From NCBI GenBank assembly GCA_943704425.1, contig CALSCP010001204.1, positions 1-26,449 on the forward strand: 26,449 nt of DNA, read 5' to 3'. Source of the DNA: Ministeria vibrans ATCC 50519. Lineage: Eukaryota > Opisthokonta > Filasterea. Every line of letters begins with the position of its first letter. Position 1 is the first letter of the stretch. A program made the translations under genes and the position numbers. The notes under the pieces are model-generated. The model was not told the origin of the DNA and did not search any database. It was given only the letters and a program-made list of their open reading frames with translations. Positions 1-9,468 of this stretch are shown in pieces.

Positions 1-1
1 C

Positions 2-41
2 CACTGGTGTATCAGATTCGGGCAGAGCGCGGCTCTGATCC

Positions 42-103
<62 letters not shown>

Positions 104-223
104 ATTACGAGCGATTCTTCACGGTCCGCTCTTCGTCCGCTCTTACGTACCTTTCCAGAGGCGGCTCTTCGTGTCCGCGTCGGACTGTCCAGCACGGAGC
201 TGTGCTTTGACGGGGAAGCATGA
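2..223 (+). CDS. possible 3' end of an unrecognised gene (partial)
   Basis: The second reading frame is open from the left edge to a TGA at 221-223. It runs through the GA repeat, which would encode Arg-Glu repeats, or the repeat could be an intron ending just before position 101. The last 40 codons (101-220) read like real protein: they include SALRPLLRTFPEAALRVRVG and end LCFDGEA, with GC-rich third positions like the confident genes here. The shape is faintly like a ubiquitin-like fold ending in an FDGE strand, but that is only an impression. No family is assigned. Other frames are also open across the repeat, so this may be chance. A 3' splice site next to the GA repeat would lack a pyrimidine tract, which argues against the intron reading. 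Confidence 0.25.
46..100. repeat. (GA)n microsatellite
   Basis: An uninterrupted GA dinucleotide run of about 27 units lies near the left edge, upstream of the JmjC gene. Confidence 0.97.
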
Positions 224-389
224 AAGAGGCTCGGTAACTTGACGGGGTGGTGGTGCGAGTCGTGGGACATTGCAGGAATCTGAATGAACAAAGAGTCAAT
301 CAATTCAAATTCACACACACACACACACACATTTAAGTGATTTAACTTTTTTCAGTTCCCCCATTCACCATTGCCCCATTCTTTTTCGT
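224..389 (+). promoter_or_regulatory. upstream region of the JmjC gene
   Basis: This 166-nt stretch lies between the doubtful ORF end and the JmjC start. It holds a (CA)10 run at 312-331 and a T/C-rich stretch with CCCCATT-type repeats just before the ATG at 390. No TATA box or other named motif is clear. It is called a promoter region only by position. Confidence 0.35.
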
Positions 390-1415
390 ATGCCCCGACT
401 CGTGACTATTGCCTTGCTGTCCTGCTTCGTGGGCGGGTGTCTTGCGCGTACACCACTATAAACCTCCCGGTGAACTTCGCTCACTCTCTCCGTCTCTTCG
501 CAGGAGGCACCTGCAACGCGTTTGGCGATCCAGGGTGCGCCGACTACCCTCGAGGTCATCTTGGCGAGATGGGTGGCCACATGGATCCGCTGGTGAGTGA
601 AACCGTCGCGTATTGTCACATTCCAACTGCCCATTCTTCGCACAGCCTCCTCCCGACGAAATTGACTATGTGCCGTCGCCAATGGAGTTCCACGAGCGCT
701 GGGTAAGCCAGCACCGGCCGGTGGTGATGCGCGGCGGCTGCAAACACATGCCGGCGTATCGCAAGTGGACGGACGAGTACCTCAGCAACACGCACGGCGA
801 CTTGATGGTCACGTACGAGGACCGCAAGGTCGAAAACCGCACGCTCGGCGGCGGTGGCGAGATGCGGCTGGACAAGTTTCTCAGGACATACAAGGAGGAC
901 GACGTAAGAAGGAAGTGCGAGCGTTTGCTGTCGTGTCTCAATGAGTGTTTCGATTGTGTCGCAGCTGTACCTTGTCATTGGACTACCGCAAGAGCTCGCT
1001 CACGACGTCGTCGTGCCCCCCATGATGCAGTGTCTCAAATCACTTGCCCACCTCAGCGAAATCAACATGTGGTTCAGCAGCGGCGGAACACGCTCGGTCC
1101 TTCACATGGACGACAACGAAAACATCCTCAACATCATCGATGGCCAAAAGAAGCTCATTCTCATTCCGGCTGACGAGGTCCACAACACCCACTGCGACGA
1201 CCACAAGATTCACGGGACTTCCCCAGTCGAAGTCCGCAAGGTTGATTTGGTACGAGACCCCAAAAGACAAAAGATTTGTGGTTGAGTAAGCATTCCCTTC
1301 ATTTGTGCACGACAGGTTCGGTTTCCCCGTTTCCAAAAGCTGAAATACCACTCAGTGACACTCAACGCAGGCGATTCGCTCTATATTCCGCACGGATGGT
1401 GGCATCAGGTGCGTA

Positions 1416-1478
<63 letters not shown>

Positions 1479-2613
1479 AATCTAAAAGAGGTATTCTCCT
1501 GTCAATTGGTGTTTTGCACAATCTCTGGCTTTAGGTGGACTCTTTCAATCGTAATGTCGCTTGCAACTTTTGGTGGAGCCTGCACTCTGAGCCGGAAGGG
1601 ATCAAGTGGGGATTGTACCATGGGAAAGAGATTGCGCCCAAGCAGTCGGCGGTGCAGGATGTGTATATGGAGTTCTTTGACGCAGTCGGAAGGGGGAAGA
1701 ATCGTAAGAGACCGAGAATGGCTGTACATGTGTGTGACCGTGCTACAGAGAGAGAGGGTGGGGAAAGAAGAAACAAAGTGAGAGAGAGGAGGGGGAAAGA
1801 ATAAACAAAGTGAGAGAGAGGAGGGGGAAAGAAGAAACAAAGTGTGAGAGAGGAGGGGAAAGAAAGTGTGTGTGAGAGAGAAGCAGAGCGTATGCGCAGA
1901 GAACTGGAAATTGAGACCAAAAACATGTGCATGTATGTATGTATGTGTGTGGATTGAGTGAGTGAGAGGGTTAACGAATAGAGGCAGCGAGAGAGAAAAT
2001 CGTGGGTTACGAGTTCCATTTCAATCTAGTTTTATGTTTCACTCTCTATCACTCTCTCACTCTTTCATACACTCTATCACTTTCCCTTCTTTCTTTCTCC
2101 CTCTCTGACTGACTTTGTGTGTTTTGTACCCTGTAGCGTGCACTGATATTGACAATGAGGAATTTGCTGCAGAGGCAAAACTCGACAAAATGTTCACTTT
2201 GAAGGATTTGAGATCACTGGTAAGCATATCTTTGATACACTAAATTGTTCCATTCAGAATTATGTTGGTTCTTTTTCACTGTATAAACTGTCGCTTTGTG
2301 ATATCCACTCACAAATATCTCTGTCTCATCGTATTCTGATTGACACTCACACTCACTTTTGTCTCGCACACTCACACACATACTATATGTGTAGAAACTA
2401 AGTGTAGCGGCTGAACTGGTGCGTCAAACATACCCGTGGGACGACATCCCACTGGAGAGCAGCAGTGGGGAGGAGGATGGTGATGAAGATCTCGCGTACC
2501 GAGGACTGGGCAAGACATTTGGGTTTGGCTTGGACGAGCGATGGTCGGCCGAGAAGGAGGCAGAGTGGGTCAGACGTGACCAGGAACGCACCCGCACGGT
2601 GTTGGGACTCTGA
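390..2613 (+). CDS. secretory-pathway JmjC (cupin-8) Fe(II)/2-oxoglutarate oxygenase
   Basis: Eight exons are proposed: 390-447, 504-592, 646-903, 965-1249, 1316-1408, 1535-1703, 2137-2219 and 2395-2613, giving 417 residues with all junctions GT-AG and in phase. The protein starts with a typical signal peptide (residues 1-19, MPRLVTIALLSCFVGGCLA). A GH-rich segment follows and then a JmjC/cupin-8 fold. The iron triad is visible as HMD (H182, D184, in VLHMDDNEN) and the distal H260 in IPHGWWHQ; NFWW, usual in this family, follows. Family members hydroxylate protein side chains, or more rarely demethylate, using Fe(II) and 2-oxoglutarate. The signal peptide points to the ER lumen or outside rather than chromatin, as for JMJD8-type proteins. 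The C-terminus is acidic with no KDEL. The exact subfamily is not certain. The gene converges on the SerRS gene. Confidence 0.88.
1417..1477. repeat. (CA)n microsatellite in JmjC intron 5
   Basis: About 30 CA units begin 8 nt after the proposed donor at 1409 and make up nearly half of the 126-nt intron (1409-1534). Confidence 0.97.
1771..1866. repeat. 32-bp purine-rich minisatellite in JmjC intron 6
   Basis: About three copies of a 32-bp unit start at 1771, 1803 and 1835. Each contains AAACAAAGTG followed by a GA/GGGG-rich stretch. The array sits inside the 433-nt intron 1704-2136. The reverse complement carries the CACTTTGTTTC core seen in the IBA57 and RIO1 intron arrays. Confidence 0.85.
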
Positions 2614-2625
2614 TTTTCAGACTCA

Positions 2626-2628
<3 letters not shown>

Positions 2629-2674
<46 letters not shown>
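2629..2674. repeat. (CA)23 between convergent genes
   Basis: A CA run lies in the 135-nt space between the JmjC stop codon (2613) and the SerRS stop codon (2749), so it falls in one or both 3' untranslated regions. Confidence 0.97.
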
Positions 2675-2675
<1 letters not shown>

Positions 2676-2748
2676 CACTTTCTTTCTCTTTTTGTTGACA
2701 CTTTTTAGTCTGTGAGTACATTCGCTATATTCAGTGTGTGGGTGTGTG

Positions 2749-4510
2749 TTAAAAGGGCGATTCTGACTCGGCAATGGATGTTTGGCCGTCTGGGAAGTAC
2801 TTCTGAAGGGGCAGAGGGATGTCAATAAAGAGCTTTCCGTCGTCCGAAGTGCGTTGGTGGGTCTCAATGAGGGCAACAAGCAGACGTGCAGGGGCACACG
2901 CTGTGCCATTGACTGTATGTGCGAGCTGTTTTGACTCGCCACTGCCAAATAGACAGAACGAGTGTGTGAGATTGTTGTTTCTATCTCTTTCTCTTTGTTG
3001 TTACTCAAAGTATTGGATCTTGAGACGACGCGCCTGATAGTCAGTGCAGTTGGACGCACTTGTGATCTACACAACAACGCATCACCCTCAGCACAGTTTC
3101 TCAATCTATGGCTCTCTTATTCTCTCTTCCTTTGTTCCTCTCCATTGCTTTGTTTTTTTTCTGTCTCTCTCTCTTTCTCGCTTTGAATTGCTTACTTCGC
3201 CGTATGCTTTGCGTGCGGGCATCCATGCTTCAAGATCGTACTTGTGGTAGGCGGGTGCGCCGCAGTCGAGCGAGTTGACCTCCAACACGCGATAGGCAAT
3301 CCCCAACGACTGCACAAACTGCTCCTGCAGTGCCACAATGTGTGCCAGTGCCGCTTCTGACGCCTCAACATCGTTGGTGACCACCGAGAACGCCTCGACT
3401 TTCTGAAACTGGTGTGTGCGGTAGAGCCCGACGACATCGCGCCCGTACGCACCAGCCTCGGCGCGGAAGCAGCTGCTGACCGCTACTACATTGCGTGGGA
3501 CTGTCACGGCCCCTACGCGCCCTTTGTTTGCGCTTGCCGCAACCATATCTGTGCGGTTGCTAAACATGCCTGCCAGAACCACTTCCGAAGTGGCCGTGAG
3601 TTGCTTTTTGATGCGTGGAATGTTGTACTGTTCCGATTCGGCGTCGCGAGGAGCGTAGCCGCAGCCACGCGAGACAAACGGATGGACAATGGAAGGCACG
3701 GAGGCCATGGCAAAGCCGTGCGACGACCAGAACGAGAGAGCATAATGGATGAGGGCTTGCTCAAGGAGAGCACCATCGTTGACGAGCGAGAAGAAGCGTG
3801 TTCCCGAGACAAGTGCCGAGCGCCGGAAGTCGGCCAGTCCGGCGCCTTGGCAAATCAGATCGTGTTCCTTAAGTCCCTCACTCTCGCGGTGTGTGCCCCA
3901 CGTCGACACAACGCGTGCCTTGTCGCTGTTGCCAAGCGGCACGTCGGGGTGCAGTTCGTTAGGCACCTCGAAGGCGGCGTCCTCAAAGGCCTCGCGTGCC
4001 TGTGCGCGCTCCACCTTGTACTTCTTCACTGCCACTTTCACGGCACGCGTCAGCTCGCGCGCCTTCTCCTTCGACCGATCCAGAGCAACCGAGTTGGGCG
4101 AGAACAGGTCTGAAGTCTCCTTGTGGATCTGATCCTTCTCCTCTTGCGCTGTCTGCAAGTGAGCCAAATGCGACTTCATCACCACCACAGTCCTTTGACA
4201 CAGACACATCGCATACCTCAAAGCGCACCTCCGCCTGCGCAGCCTCTTCACACTTCCTGACGACATCCTGTGCCGCAGCACTGGCCTCCTGCGTCCCTTT
4301 CCCACGCGCGTGAAAGAGCGTTTTGATTTTGTCGAAATCGCGGTAGAGCGACTCGGGAGCAAAGAGCGGAAGAGGCTCCTGAGGCAGTCGCGAGCGCACC
4401 TGCGGGATCGATTCCTTCTTGATCCACTTGGGAGACGCTGCTCGACGACTGGGAGCCGCGATGCTGCTGTACGCTCGCCTGGCCAGCCACAGCGTTTGCG
4501 TTTTGTTCAT
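2749..4510 (-). CDS. SARS2: seryl-tRNA synthetase, mitochondrial type
   Basis: Four exons on the minus strand (4510-4217, 4152-3196, 3066-3005, 2941-2749) give 501 residues, a normal length. The enzyme charges tRNA-Ser with serine using ATP. The first 30 residues are rich in Arg, Ser and Ala with no acidic residue (WLARRAYSSIAAPSRRAASP), as in a mitochondrial import signal. The coiled-coil tRNA arm follows at about residues 70-160. Class II motif 2 is FRAEAGAYGRDV (about 327-338). EITSASNCTDYQARR is encoded across the second intron, and motif 3 is NGTACAPARLLVALIE near the C-terminus. The first intron was placed by frame: reading through its 64 nt shifts into a nonsense frame, while splicing joins FE to TAQEEKDQ. 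A separate cytosolic enzyme is expected elsewhere in the genome. Confidence 0.93.
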
Positions 4511-4554
4511 CACCAGTCAAAAATAATAAAAATAATAATGAATAATGAATAAAA

Positions 4555-4621
<67 letters not shown>

Positions 4622-4869
4622 TGTAGTATTATGATTATTTATTTTCTTATTAATGATTGTTTTATTTAATATCCTTGAGTACACTTTTTACTTCATTAAT
4701 TAATCGTAATAATCGTAATCATGAAGTACACCTCTGCTCGATTCTCTATTTATTTTGTTTCAAATTGCGTTCATGTTTTGGTTTATTAAAAGCCAGACTT
4801 ACTTTTTGCGATGCGACTATAATACAAGAAAGGCAAAAATCAGAAAGAAAAGAAACATGAACAAAATCA
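4511..4869. other. AT-rich intergenic region between SerRS and RIO1
   Basis: These 359 nt lie between two minus-strand genes (SerRS start and RIO1 stop). They are very AT-rich, dominated by a TAA repeat, with no coding stretch and no tRNA-like structure seen. The part next to 4510 must hold the SerRS promoter and the part next to 4870 the RIO1 3' UTR. Confidence 0.7.
4558..4620. repeat. (TAA)n microsatellite
   Basis: About 21 TAA units, flanked by further imperfect AATAAT repeats, lie just upstream of the SerRS gene. Confidence 0.97.
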
Positions 4870-7424
4870 TCATACCTTTCCCTCCTTCTCTTTCCTCTTT
4901 TTGACATGTTTCTTAATCTTGTTCTCGCGCTTCTCCTTTCGCTCCGCTTTGACAGCTTTCTTGTGTGCCTTGCGATCCACCTCGTCTTCTTCGGTCACTC
5001 TGTCCTTTGGGTGCACATACTCTTCTTCTTCTTCTTCGTCTTCGTCTTCTTCTTCTTCATCATCAGACTCATCCTCCTCTTCATCTTCGTCTGCCTCACT
5101 CGCTGCCTTCTCTTGTGTTGTCTTGCGCTGCAGGAGCTCTGGCTCCGCCTGTGGACCCGAAAAGTCCCCTTTAAGACCCGTCAGTTCACTGTACACCATC
5201 TGGAGACCCAAAGAGACGACAGGTGAGTCAGAGAGTGGACTGATTCGAATAAGTATAAGACTTACGTCTTGAGTGTCGTGCTGGGTTGCGCGATCAATGT
5301 CCCGCTCATAGTCAATAACCTCATTGAGAGTGCGTGGGATGAACACTTGCTGGAACACAGCAGCCTAACCACCAGACATGATGTGTTGTGAGTGCTTTTT
5401 TAATGAGGAAGTGTAATGTATGTGATGTGTGTCGTACGTCAATGTCCGCCTTGGCCTGTTCCTTCTCCTCCAACTCGGGTTCTTCACTCTCAATCTGATC
5501 CTTCATCTACACACCCCAATACTCATTATTATCACTTTGTTTCTCGATCTCGCTTTGTTTCTCGATATCGCTTTGATTCTCGATATCGCTTTGATTCTCG
5601 ATATCGCTTTGTTTCTCTCTGTCTTATCACTTCGGTCTTTTTCTCTTATTTCTCTCCCTCTCTCTCACACTGTTTCTTTCTCCCTCATTCCTCTATCCTT
5701 CCTTTCTCTCTCTGTTTCTCTATCAATATGGTTCGTACTCGATCGAGATACTCATCCACTCGTTCGTCCTTGAGCGCAATGTCAGTGATAAACGTGAACA
5801 ACTGACGCACACTCATTGTGCGCACTGACTGTCGCGCAAAAAAGTCTGCAAAAGTGGATCGTTGAGTAAAAGTGAGGCGTTGAGTAAAAGTGAGACGTTG
5901 AGTAAAAGTGAGTCAATGGGTGAAAAGTGAGTCTCCGTGGCTTTTGAGTAGTGATACCATTGACATTCTGACAGTCCATTCGGAGAAATTCGAGTGAGTT
6001 TGGGTGATCATGTTCGACAGACTGAGACACGTCAATGAAATAGAGAACACCCTTGTAAAGTCTAAGAGGAAGGGAACGAGGAGAGATGAGTGGGTGAGGG
6101 ATAGTAGAGTTGGAATGAGTGATTAAAAATGAGTATAAAAAAACTGAGCAAGTCAGATTGAACTTACAGCATGTTGTACTCTGAGAGGTCGGCATGGACG
6201 AGCTTGCAGTGGTGGTACATGGTGCGCATGTGCCGGATACAGTCAACATACAGCTCACGCGCCTTGTCTGTGCTCACTGACGCATCCTTCAGACGCGGTG
6301 CCGCCCTGACAATAACCCAATTGTGAGTGGTGCCACCGACACTTAAACACACTCAAAGGCACTTTGACGCACTCGAACACACTCAAAAACACACTCAAAC
6401 ACACTCACAATCTCTCGCTCCTCTACAGTCTCATGTTGTGTTTTACCATCCGTCTTTTCCAATGAATCGCATTGCGAGAACGTGTGAGCGCAGCAAAACT
6501 GGCTCAGGACACGGAATTCCCGCGTGCCTCAACCTATACACATCAAAAGTTCGAAATGGACATATTACTTTCCCTCTCTCCTTCTCTTGGACTGACCTGT
6601 TGAGGTTTCTGTACTCCTTCTCCGCCCACAATTTGACCATTTTACGCGGGTTGTTCTTGCAGTAGCCATTGCGGAAGCGAAACTCGCCCGTCACATAGCG
6701 ATCGCGGTCTTTGAACACCAAAATCGATGTCTTGTACACTTTGATGGCAAACTCTTCGCCTGTGTCCTCCTACCACCACGACACACACACACACACACAC
6801 AGTCAGTCTTCCGCTCGATAGACTCTCGTTTCCGCTTACGTTGTGTGCATGGTACACGTTGGCCTCCTTTCCCGTGCTTACACATCCGTTGACGTCCGAC
6901 ACCAGTCCACGCGATATCATTTTGAACAGAATCATGCGAGTGCGCGGGTCGAGCACTTGCTCCACCGTCGCACGGTCTGCTTTGTCCGTGTTACGTCGCC
7001 GCGCCGCCTCCGTGCGCTTCTCCGCCGCCTCCACTCGATTTGTCGCCGAACCGGTGAATCGTTCGACGTGCACGCGCGCTCCAAATTTCGCCGACAGTTT
7101 CGCGCTCGTTGCGCCCGACTCACCGGCGCTCACACTGCCCTTCGCCTTCGCAACGCCCCCTCGCGCGTTCGGGGCTTGTACACCGCCGCGTGCAGCGTTT
7201 ATTCTCTTGGAAAAGTCGCCCGTTTGCCCACTCCAGTCGGCCGACGCCCACGCCAACTCGCGCTCGTCGTCCTCGTCGAAGCCGTCGTCGTCGTCGTCGT
7301 CCTCCCCCTCGCCATAGTCGTAGTACTCTTCGCCCTCCCCGTCCACCGCCGCGGGCGCCGCCTCGACCTCGCTGCTGGCGGCCACGGCAGTGTCTACAGC
7401 GCAATCCTCAAATTGTCCTTCCAT
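4870..7424 (-). CDS. RIOK1: RIO1 atypical protein kinase (40S ribosome maturation)
   Basis: Nine exons (7424-6840, 6769-6597, 6533-6447, 6305-6168, 6061-5958, 5845-5739, 5506-5438, 5364-5266, 5199-4870) give 563 residues, close to animal RIOK1. RIO1 is a cytoplasmic kinase/ATPase needed for late 18S rRNA and 40S maturation. An acidic N-terminal region ([13 protein letters not shown]) precedes the kinase fold. Visible landmarks are the RIO nucleotide loop [11 protein letters not shown] (about 183-193), the ATP lysine in FAIKVYKTS (K205), the catalytic loop HADLSEYN (D321, N326) and the metal-binding D338 in [13 protein letters not shown], a RIO1 signature. The C-terminus is a long acidic run followed by a Lys/Arg-rich tail. 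Its last in-frame codon could also be read as a weak donor (GTATGA at 4875), but the TGA at 4872-4870 is the simplest end. This is the most intron-dense gene in the window. Confidence 0.95.
5535..5617. repeat. 18-bp minisatellite in RIO1 intron 6
   Basis: Four copies of an 18-bp unit (CTTTGTTTCTCGATATCG and variants) start at 5535, 5553, 5571 and 5589 and are followed by a partial fifth. They lie in the 232-nt intron 5507-5738. The first unit is preceded by TATCA, giving the same core as the IBA57 intron array. Confidence 0.9.
5861..5914. repeat. 18-bp tandem repeat in RIO1 intron 5
   Basis: Three copies of GTTGAGTAAAAGTGAG plus two bases start at 5861, 5879 and 5897 and are followed by a degenerate fourth. 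They fill half of the 112-nt intron 5846-5957. Confidence 0.9.
6780..6801. repeat. (CA)n in RIO1 intron 1
   Basis: About 11 CA units fall in the 70-nt intron 6770-6839. On the coding strand this is a GT run. Confidence 0.9.
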
Positions 7425-7566
7425 CGAGCAATAAAATTAATTCTGATTGGGAAATCTTAAATTTTACGCAATAATATTCTTGGGATATTTCGATCAATTC
7501 GCCTTGTGGCAATGGTAAACAGAAATAAAAAACAAGGACGAATCAATGTTACGTGTATAACATATT
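7425..7566 (-). promoter_or_regulatory. spacer between IBA57 and RIO1
   Basis: These 142 nt lie between the IBA57 stop codon and the RIO1 start, both on the minus strand. They are AT-rich and must hold the IBA57 3' UTR and the RIO1 promoter. No recognisable motif is seen. Confidence 0.4.
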
Positions 7567-8905
7567 TTACACAACGACGGTGGCGTCGGGAAGATAGTCG
7601 GGAAGGGACAGTCGGACGGGCACATCTGGATGGGACTCGAGACGAGCGTCCCTCTGGCGCGCCCCATGGAAGTGCTTGAGACGGACCATGGCAATAGCGT
7701 GGGACCCTGCTGTGCTGCGCACCCGTCCAAGCGTCTCGCCCGTCTGCGCACACACCAATGCTGTGTCTGTTGAGTCCATTGTTGCCCCATTGCTGAGTGT
7801 CGCGACAACAAGTCGTTTGCGGATTGTCCCTTGGTAGTGCGTGCGTGCCGTCAGCTCTTGGCCCAAGTAACACCCTTTCGTCAGTGACTCTGTACATGCA
7901 CAACCCCGTGTTATTCTTGACTTTTTCTCTCTCCATCACTTTGTTCTCTCTCTCTATCACTTTGTTTCTCTCTCTCCATCACTTTGTTTCTCTCTCTCTA
8001 TCACTTTGTTTCTCTCTCTCTATCACTGTGTTTCTCTCTCTCTTTCACGTTGTTTCTCTCTCTCTATCACTTTGTTTCTCTCTCTCTTTCACTTTGTTTC
8101 TCTCTCTCTTTCACTTTGTTTCTCTCTCTCTATCACTTTGTTTCTCTCTCTAAAATACCCAAACTCTCTCACTCACTTACGTCCATTGAGATAATCAAAG
8201 TTACACTCGGAAGGAAATGACTTTTCCGAGGGAATGTCGGTAGTGCCTTCGGGAACACCCAGGGAAATGCGGTGGATGTGGTAGTCAGTTTCGCTCTCGG
8301 CAATGGTCACGTCGCTTGGTAGCTTCGCCGTTTCCCACACTGCTCGATGGCCCATTTGCGCCAGTCGGGGATCCTGTGTACTCGCCAGTGACGAAGCTGT
8401 GGGAAGCGACAGAGCCGCGTCGCCTGCGCTGGCGACGACAGTGCACCTGTCGGTTATGTCGTCGATGGTGACCTTCATGCGCAGTCGGTACCTGCGCAGA
8501 TGCTTGGCGAGCGCCTCGGCAATGGTGCTTGGGCATTCGAGGTACATGTGGGTGGGAATGGCCAGACGCAGCAGCTTCTCCTGCGAGCCCTTGCCCACGT
8601 CCATCGCATGCATGGCAAAGGCATTGGGGTCTGCGTCGCGGTAGACCAGCGCGTCGCATATCAGGCGCCCGTTGTGTGTCAGCAGACCCGTGAAGAGTGC
8701 CGCGTCCACCTGCCGCACCTCGTCGAGGCTCTCCGCCGCCAACTGGCGCATGTCGTTCGCAACAAGGCCCTGCCAACCAAACGCCAGCAAGTGGTCAGTG
8801 CGCCCCTCTCATTCACCCTCGCCCCACCTGTAAATATTGCCACGCATCGCGCCCTCCTATCCGAAGGATCGACCTAGAGGTGAGTCTTGCAACGAAGGAG
8901 CTCAT
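7567..8905 (-). CDS. IBA57: IBA57, mitochondrial Fe-S cluster assembly factor
   Basis: Three exons (8905-8828, 8769-8181, 7889-7567) give 329 residues. The family resembles GcvT and YgfZ folate-binding proteins and acts with ISCA1/ISCA2 in building 4Fe-4S clusters in mitochondria. The diagnostic motif KGCYLGQELTAR (K227-R238, conserved C229) is present, preceded by the SLT residues spliced across intron 2. The first exon was placed by matching RSILRIGGRDAWQYLQ to the family's first strand and splicing it to GLVANDMRQL. An ATG slightly inside this exon would be out of frame. A short Arg/Ser-containing N-terminus (MSSFVARLTSRS) fits mitochondrial import. Intron 2 (7890-8180) is mostly a minisatellite. 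The gene diverges from the TPR gene across 123 nt. Confidence 0.94.
7930..8148. repeat. 22-bp pyrimidine minisatellite in IBA57 intron 2
   Basis: About ten copies of a 22-bp unit consist of TATCACTTTGTTTC plus an alternating CT stretch, with variants TATCACTGTG and TTTCACGTTG. They fill most of the 291-nt intron. One strand is almost pure pyrimidine. Reading frames across the array (FLSLYHFVSLSLSL and similar) are artefacts of the repeat. Confidence 0.95.
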
Positions 8906-9028
8906 CGCATACAAATCAATGAATAGAAAGAATAAAAAATCTATCAATGAATAAATCAATGAAGTTCAGATGAGAGAATTTTTTCAATTTTGACTTTTGT
9001 ATTTAAACTATTATTGATTTTTCATATT
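8906..9028. promoter_or_regulatory. divergent promoter of IBA57 and the TPR gene
   Basis: Only 123 nt separate the two start codons, so both promoters must share it or overlap neighbouring sequence. The stretch is AT-rich. It contains ATCAATGA three times in one orientation (8915-8922, 8943-8950, 8955-8962), the first two extended to ATCAATGAATA. Confidence 0.5.
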
Positions 9029-9435
9029 ATGACGTCTTCGATTGCGACCAGCTTGAGGGACGCAAATAGATTAGTGGAGACGGGCGAGTATGACGCGGCA
9101 CTGGCCGACTACGAGCGCATCTTAAAACTGGTACGATAAAACACGATTGCGCCTTGGTGGGCCTTTGCTCAGCCCCTCCTGCTGCTCCTAGGCATCCGGC
9201 GACGAAATCAAGCTTGTCCTGTACAACCGTGGGGTGTGCTACGCCATGAGCGGTGCGCAGGAGGCGGCTCTGCATGATTTCCAGGAGTGTCTCAAAGGAG
9301 TCACTCCAAAAGGAGCCGTCTACCGCGCCCGCTTTGCCCAGGCCAACCTGCACCTCGCCCGCGGCCAGTACTGGGAGGCCATTGAGGTGCGCGTCCTTCC
9401 CTCTCTCACACACACACATCAATTTGATCATCAAA

Positions 9436-9468
<33 letters not shown>

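Noticed and set aside
3412-4113. A 233-codon plus-strand open frame opposite the SerRS gene
   Set aside because: Antisense shadow. The minus strand carries the class II synthetase motifs across the same bases.
7930-8148. Regular repeats as a CRISPR array
   Set aside because: The units are directly tandem with no unique spacers, lie in an intron of a eukaryotic gene, and have no cas genes nearby.
7797-8220. Open frames encoding Phe-Leu-Ser-Leu repeats in the IBA57 intron
   Set aside because: They are translations of the pyrimidine minisatellite inside an intron that must be removed to join NG(Q) to SLTKGCYLGQE.
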